64,000 bases of DNA, taken from contig CACVBU010001154.1 of the NCBI GenBank assembly GCA_902728285.1, positions 62,001-126,000 of the forward strand. The letters are read 5' to 3'. Positions 60,205 to 64,000 of this stretch are shown here, one piece after another. The position numbers and the translations under genes were made by a program. Below the pieces are notes generated by a model, which saw only the letters and a list, made by a program, of their open reading frames with translations, ran no database searches and had not been told where the DNA came from. The number at the start of each line of letters is the position of its first letter. Position 1 is the first letter of the stretch. This DNA is from Clytia hemisphaerica. Its lineage: Eukaryota; Cnidaria; Hydrozoa; Leptothecata; Clytiidae.

Positions 60205-60636
60205 TTCATATCCTGCTCAGACGGCGCAGTGAAGATTGACTCTGGAGAACTGACTAACCTCTCTTTCCTTACCCCAATGATGTTGAATTGTACCCGGTTG
60301 CTACTCTGGATTCATATCTTGTGAGTTGTGAGGTCAAAACCCTGGCGAGGAGAGGAACAGGCTCAGTTGCTTCTTGGTTTCAAAAACCCCATGGTAAGAT
60401 CTCGTCACCAACTATTGCCACCTACAGATGAAATAAAACTGTCCTCAAGGATGCGGGCATAGATACAAAGGTTTTCCAAGCAAACTCAAGCAGAAGTGCC
60501 TCTACCTCAAAGGTTAATGCGGGCCTTGGTCTAAACAGTCTCTCGGTCAAAGACATTATAGCAAGAGGGAATTGGTCAAGTGAAAGCACATGGCAAAAAT
60601 TTTACAATAGATCCCTAAACGGATAGGCCCCTTCTT
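60205..60636 (+). pseudogene. DIRS tyrosine recombinase C-terminal part
   Basis: Reads through SWFQKPHGKISSPTIATYR, an in-frame TGA (about 60426), LKDAGIDTKVF, the SSRSASTSKVNAGLG block with the conserved Arg, and GNWSSESTWQKFYNRS with the presumed nucleophilic Tyr in KFYNR. The His-x-x-Arg His is replaced (NSSR). It is non-functional. Confidence 0.75.
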
Positions 60637-60964
60637 TCTCAAGAGGGGGTTAAAAGGACTGAGATTAAAGGGTGTATTATCTAATGAAAGGCTTTAAACA
60701 GAGGTCGTAACAACTTCGATTACCATTTTTAACCTCACCGTTAAGGTAGGGAGAATTCAGTATTTGATTTACTTCCAGGTCGTGGATTTAACCGTCGTTG
60801 TGTAGCCCAAAAGAAAAACGAAAGCTAGCAAACATAATTACTGATATGTGTCCATATGTTCTCAATGTGTTAATCTTAAGGGTTTTCAGATTTTGTATCT
60901 TCGCTTTACCATTTTTAAACTCGTGATTAAAGTTGGGAGAATTCAGTATTAGATATAATTCTAT

Positions 60965-60970
60965 TTTATT
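60965..60970 (-). terminator. Polyadenylation signal of the small peptide gene
   Basis: AATAAA on the - strand, about 62 nt past the stop codon. It lies within the outermost DIRS inverted-repeat copy, so the gene may use a transposon-derived signal. Confidence 0.45.
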
Positions 60971-61031
60971 CATCAAATCTGAATTATGTCTCAGGCGCTT
61001 CGCGCCTTTGCATAATTCTTCAATTTTTCGA

Positions 61032-61382
61032 TTATATTCTTTGGAAGTTTACTACGGCGTCGTTGGCGTCGTTGGCGATTGCATCACGATCGATCTTCTC
61101 ATCGTGCTTTGATGCAGCTGTTGTTGAAGAAAACAAAGGAATTTGAATGAAAAAACCTTTCGGTATTTAAGTTTTGGGTGTGTGGTGTAGTACAGTGTTT
61201 GTCACGGAACCTATCGGTATTCCTTTGTTGGCAACCCGTCATCATCCCTCAAACACTATAAAGGTTATCAACGAAATAGTCTGTCTGACAAGCCACTTTT
61301 GAAAAAAGCAATGAGAAAGTTCAATATTGTACAAACCTGCAAAGGCTACGAGTAAAGCAACAAGAAGTATTTTCAAGTGCAT
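61032..61382 (-). CDS. Small secreted peptide, two exons, unrecognised family
   Basis: Exon 1 (61337-61382) encodes MHLKILLVALLVAFA, a textbook signal peptide with an A-x-A-like cleavage site. It ends one base into a codon at GCAG|GTTTGT. Exon 2 (61032-61117) starts after TTTTCTTCAACAACAG and completes the frame to a TAA. The product is 43 residues. The mature part would be about 28 residues, hydrophilic, with DEKIDRDAIANDANDAVV and ending FQRI; it has no cysteines and no dibasic site. A TATA box lies about 90 nt upstream and AATAAA about 62 nt downstream. Signal peptide, splice phase, TATA and poly(A) signal agree, so I regard the gene as real, but no family is recognised. It could be a host-defence, venom-like or signalling peptide; the sequence does not decide. 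Confidence 0.65.
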
Positions 61383-61471
61383 TTTTCGTTCGCTGAATTC
61401 TTGATCTATCTTCTGTTTAAGGTTGTTTGTGCACCTTAGTTGAATTGATTTTACATGTCCCTAGAGTCCAC

Positions 61472-61479
61472 CTTATATA
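61472..61479 (-). promoter_or_regulatory. TATA box of the small peptide gene
   Basis: TATATAAG on the - strand, about 90 nt upstream of the ATG at 61382. This spacing leaves room for a start site near 61445 and a 5' UTR of about 60 nt. Confidence 0.6.
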
Positions 61480-62054
61480 GAAAAATTACATATCTGCAAT
61501 TTAATGGGAAATCTAAAAGAAACAATGCAGTTATCCTTTGTTCCTATACAGGGCAAATTTTAGTTTCCGAGAAGGATTAATTATAGTTATCGAATTAAAA
61601 CCACGCGCTAAAGATAAACCATTCGTCATCTAACTATTTTAATTTTGACGCTACGTGACGTTATAGTAAAGTAAGTCAAGGGTAAGGGTAATAGCTCGTA
61701 GGCTAATTGGTCCAGCGCGCAGCAGAATGGACCTTTAAAAAGCAACTGATCGAAAAGATTTTGTCTTTGTCGGGGCCTATGCGCGCAATAAATTAACAAG
61801 TCCAGGATAAACTAACCGCCGATTTAGAATTTTTGCCCCGCATACCCGCGCGATGTTTGACCTATGTTTTGGATTGAATTGGCAGTAGAGTCAAATTTCC
61901 CGGTTAGACTAAAGGATTGTTTCAGGTAGGGTCAGGTAGGGTTAGGGCTAGGATTGGGGATGGGAGTTAACCCCTGGTTAGGGTTTTAGCCCCCGGGTAG
62001 AGTTTGGAGTAAATACCATGTTTATAACCAACTTTGAACTCCTTAATGCAGTTG
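61480..62054. other. Intergenic; TTAGGG-like words
   Basis: No gene is seen. About 61924-61990 carries degenerate TAGGG words (GGTAGGGTTAGGG, GGTTAGGG), interstitial telomere-like at most. Confidence 0.35.
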
Positions 62055-62138
62055 TGACTCGATGGCCGAGTGGTTGAGGCGCTGCCGTTCTAATCATAGG
62101 TGCTTTGTATATAGTGGGTTCGAATCCCCTAAGCGGCA
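62055..62138 (+). pseudogene. tRNA-like sequence (Ser/Leu type), SINE head or tRNA pseudogene
   Basis: TGGCCGAGTGG (62063-62073) is a good A box and GGTTCGAATCC (62117-62127) a perfect B box. The D stem pairs (GCC/GGC). The anticodon stem, T stem outer pairs and acceptor stem do not pair, so it is not a functional tRNA. No tail or second copy is visible to prove a SINE. Confidence 0.5.
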
Positions 62139-62663
62139 AAAGTTTCGAAATTTCGGGAAATGCATCAAAAACTTTCAAAACTTAGCAATACAAAGAAAGT
62201 GTCAAAGAATAGAAGCTCAGAGTGGAGGATGGGAAGGAAATTTTTTTGCGTCACTTAAGGAACCCGGTACAAACGACATTTGGTTATTGCCACGTCAGCT
62301 GGGCCTTCACGCCGCTCCGGGTTCTTGTTTAAGCCACTAAAATTGTTTCCTTTATCTCTTTTAGCAATTTTAATACTTTCAAATATAAAGAGAGATACAG
62401 GGGATTTGAAGGATTCCAATATAGTAGGCGGCCATGGTAGGTCCATTCTATTGTTCTTGCTGTGAGTGGTATTTTCCACGTGCAAGACTTTAAGCTCTAC
62501 TAAATTTCTCGTTTATGAATAGTGTTTAGATTCAGGTAAAGATAACTGTTAATTATCGGCGATAACTGCTGAACTAAATGCTAGGTAGGAGGTAGATTAT
62601 CGATGACGTAATCTTAACAAAATTCAACGTGGGTTTAGAAAACACGTGGCTTTGTTTTTGTCA
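62139..62663. other. Intergenic, no gene seen
   Basis: Nothing recognised. Short open frames on both strands overlap and lack domains. Confidence 0.35.
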
Positions 62664-63441
62664 TTTATTCGAAGCAAAAATACAATTTTGTATAATCGCA
62701 TTCCAATATCTTCGGGTAGACAAGTAGAAGCTAAAAATTGACGGTTATCCAGTATCCTCTTTCCGATCTTGTACCTGTCTCCGTCACTTAATCATCACAG
62801 GTCGTTTTACTGAACACTGCAGCTGTGTTTGTCAACTCGAAATCACTTCTGATACCCGGCAGTTTTATCAATCAAATCTGTTACACCATCAATACACCAT
62901 GTCATAGTATAACGTCCATAATCCTTCGTAGCTGTCCTAGCTTCGCTTTGCTGCTGCACAAGCAAAAAATACAACAAAAGGGCCAGCCGTTCAAATATAT
63001 GCAGAGAACTGATGAACCACAACCGTTGGCAGTGGTGAAACAAGCGAAACCTGACAAATCTTTATATTGTAAAATCGCGTAAGATCCGTTATAGCAAGTT
63101 CTGGACGGACCGAGTCAGTACTGTGGTTTGTGTTCCGGAAATTTCAGGCACCAAGTGACAACTTTTCGTGGCGATTTGTCGGATTTTGCTTATTTTTTTC
63201 ACAGCTATCGGACGGCTGCGTCGCATTTAGTAAAACAAAATCATTGCTCATTGCTTTATTGATGTGTGTGTCTTTAGTGTAGTTAGAAGAAAAGGTATCG
63301 GTAATCTAATTGAAAAAGAGCATACCTTCTAATAGAGCAGAGATGCCAAGAAGTTGGTGTCGTATTTGCCTTCGCGAGAAAGCTGTTAAACGTTACGCTT
63401 GATATTTTGTACTGATGAACAGAAAGAATTATTTATAGCGA
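62664..63441 (-). other. Possible second small transcription unit
   Basis: On the - strand a TATAAATA lies at about 63433-63440, a TCAGT initiator-like word about 20-25 nt further and a donor-like AGAAG|GTATGC near 63335. Far downstream is a frame with a hydrophobic run (LALLLYFLLVQ) followed by SEARTATKDYGRYTMTWCID and a stop at about 62843. AATAAA is at 62664-62669. No ATG-bearing exon that would connect to this frame was found, so the coding claim is weak. Confidence 0.2.
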
Positions 63442-63627
63442 ACCTTCTATAGCAACTAAATCAACAACCATGACCATCTTAATGTTCACAGTGTTTCAAT
63501 ACTCGTGTTGGCTGTGGCTGGAGGTTTTGGTCAAATGTACCTTGGCAAACATGGTGTTGGCTGGATAAACTCGTAATGGTCTGATACTCCTCGACCTTTA
63601 CGCTCAGAACAATCTTTCAGCAAGGAA

Positions 63628-64000
63628 TTATAAGAGACACTGGATAAATGACTCATAAAGCAGTGGAGAGCGACCATTGTATTTTCTTTGTTTCAGAAAA
63701 CAATTGATCTTCTAGCTATGTCCGCAAAGGACAACTGTCATGGCGGCTCAAATGTATCTGATTTTGAAAAATATTTATTAATCTCATTTTAAAAAAGTTC
63801 TTTAGCGTTTTCTTTTCGTACCTTTACAGGGAAGAAACTTTGAAAGTAAGGCTAGAATACCAAGCCGGATACATTTGTGAAATCTAATGTGAGAAAAACA
63901 TCATTAGACAAGAAAAATCAAACAAAATGCTTATAGTAACACGAGATATTCAATTAGGAATATCTTTCCAAAACTATTACCAAAAGAGCTTAAAGTAACA
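63628..64000. repeat. Repeat copy 2 of a pair (first copy at 57975-58320)
   Basis: The same orientation and order of blocks as the first copy (CAGTGGAGAGCGA, TGTCCGCAAAGGA, CAACTGTCATGGCGGCTC, AATCAAACAAAATGCTTATA, GGAATATCTTTCCAAAA). It runs off the window edge, so its full length and identity are unknown. Confidence 0.7.

Larger units (their letters stand above)
56366..60975 (+). mobile_element. DIRS-type tyrosine-recombinase retrotransposon, decayed and split
   Basis: The ends are inverted repeats: about 56366-56455 matches, in reverse, about 60701-60772 and again 60898-60975 (blocks GTAACAACTTCG.TTAC and GAATTCAGTA). Between them on the + strand lie the C-terminal RT region and RNase H (56599-57640), the start of the recombinase ORF (about 57890-57965, ETTWCKWVSWCSE), then about 2.2 kb of foreign repeats, then the recombinase C-terminus (60205-60636). 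DIRS elements combine RT, RNase H and a tyrosine recombinase and have inverted rather than direct terminal repeats. Many stops and frameshifts make it inactive. Confidence 0.8.

Noticed and set aside
62055-62138. Functional tRNA-Ser or tRNA-Leu gene
   Set aside because: A and B boxes are good, but the acceptor, anticodon and T stems do not pair.

Overview
This is a 64 kb piece of an AT-rich, intron-rich animal (metazoan) genome, most likely an invertebrate. The supported genes are a TMTC2-type ER membrane/TPR protein with 16 coding exons including a 29-nt micro-exon, two tandem LC3C-type Atg8 genes with matching exon structure, an array of single-exon F-box genes, and one short spliced gene for a secreted peptide. 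GT-AG introns are the rule and AATAAA signals follow several genes. The species cannot be named from the sequence. A 10-base N run at 54221-54230 marks an assembly gap.

Layout. 1-10.1 kb: an F-box family on the + strand with two intact genes (6369-7637 and 8802-10049), one wrecked copy (909-2289) carrying a transposon with clean target duplications, and one 5' fragment (5029-5188), separated by palindromic inserts. 10.1-13.5 kb: nested non-coding inserts. 13.5-24.3 kb: TMTC2-like gene on the - strand, with several short inverted-repeat elements in its introns. 24.4-32.4 kb: no gene recognised; short transposons, some nested. 32.4-42.8 kb: LC3C copy A (+), whose last intron holds a 5'-truncated LINE and a truncated Bel/Pao element, both on the - strand. 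45.1-51.2 kb: LC3C copy B (+). 51.2-56.3 kb: minisatellites, the gap and one possible terminal exon. 56.4-61.0 kb: a decayed DIRS-type tyrosine-recombinase retrotransposon split by about 2.2 kb of inserts. 61.0-61.5 kb: a small secreted-peptide gene (-) with a TATA box. 61.5-64 kb: a tRNA-like sequence, a speculative second small transcription unit and one end of a duplicated repeat.

Two observations stand out. First, exon 4 of the two LC3C genes is identical over about 160 nt while exons 2 and 3 are only about 84-87% identical, which points to gene conversion limited to one exon. Second, many non-coding inserts share one architecture: terminal inverted repeats plus a short motif echoed many times inside, with a different motif in each insert (for example TAAGGAAC, CCCCCTGGAAA, AAGTGCA, CACCCGACA, GGCGTTAA). 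Several have clear target-site duplications (TA, TTA, TTAA, 6, 8 or 12 bp). These look like non-autonomous DNA transposons of several lineages with multiplied subterminal motifs.

The genes do not form one pathway. The LC3C pair belongs to autophagy, TMTC2 acts in the ER, and the F-box proteins are presumptive ubiquitin-ligase adaptors.
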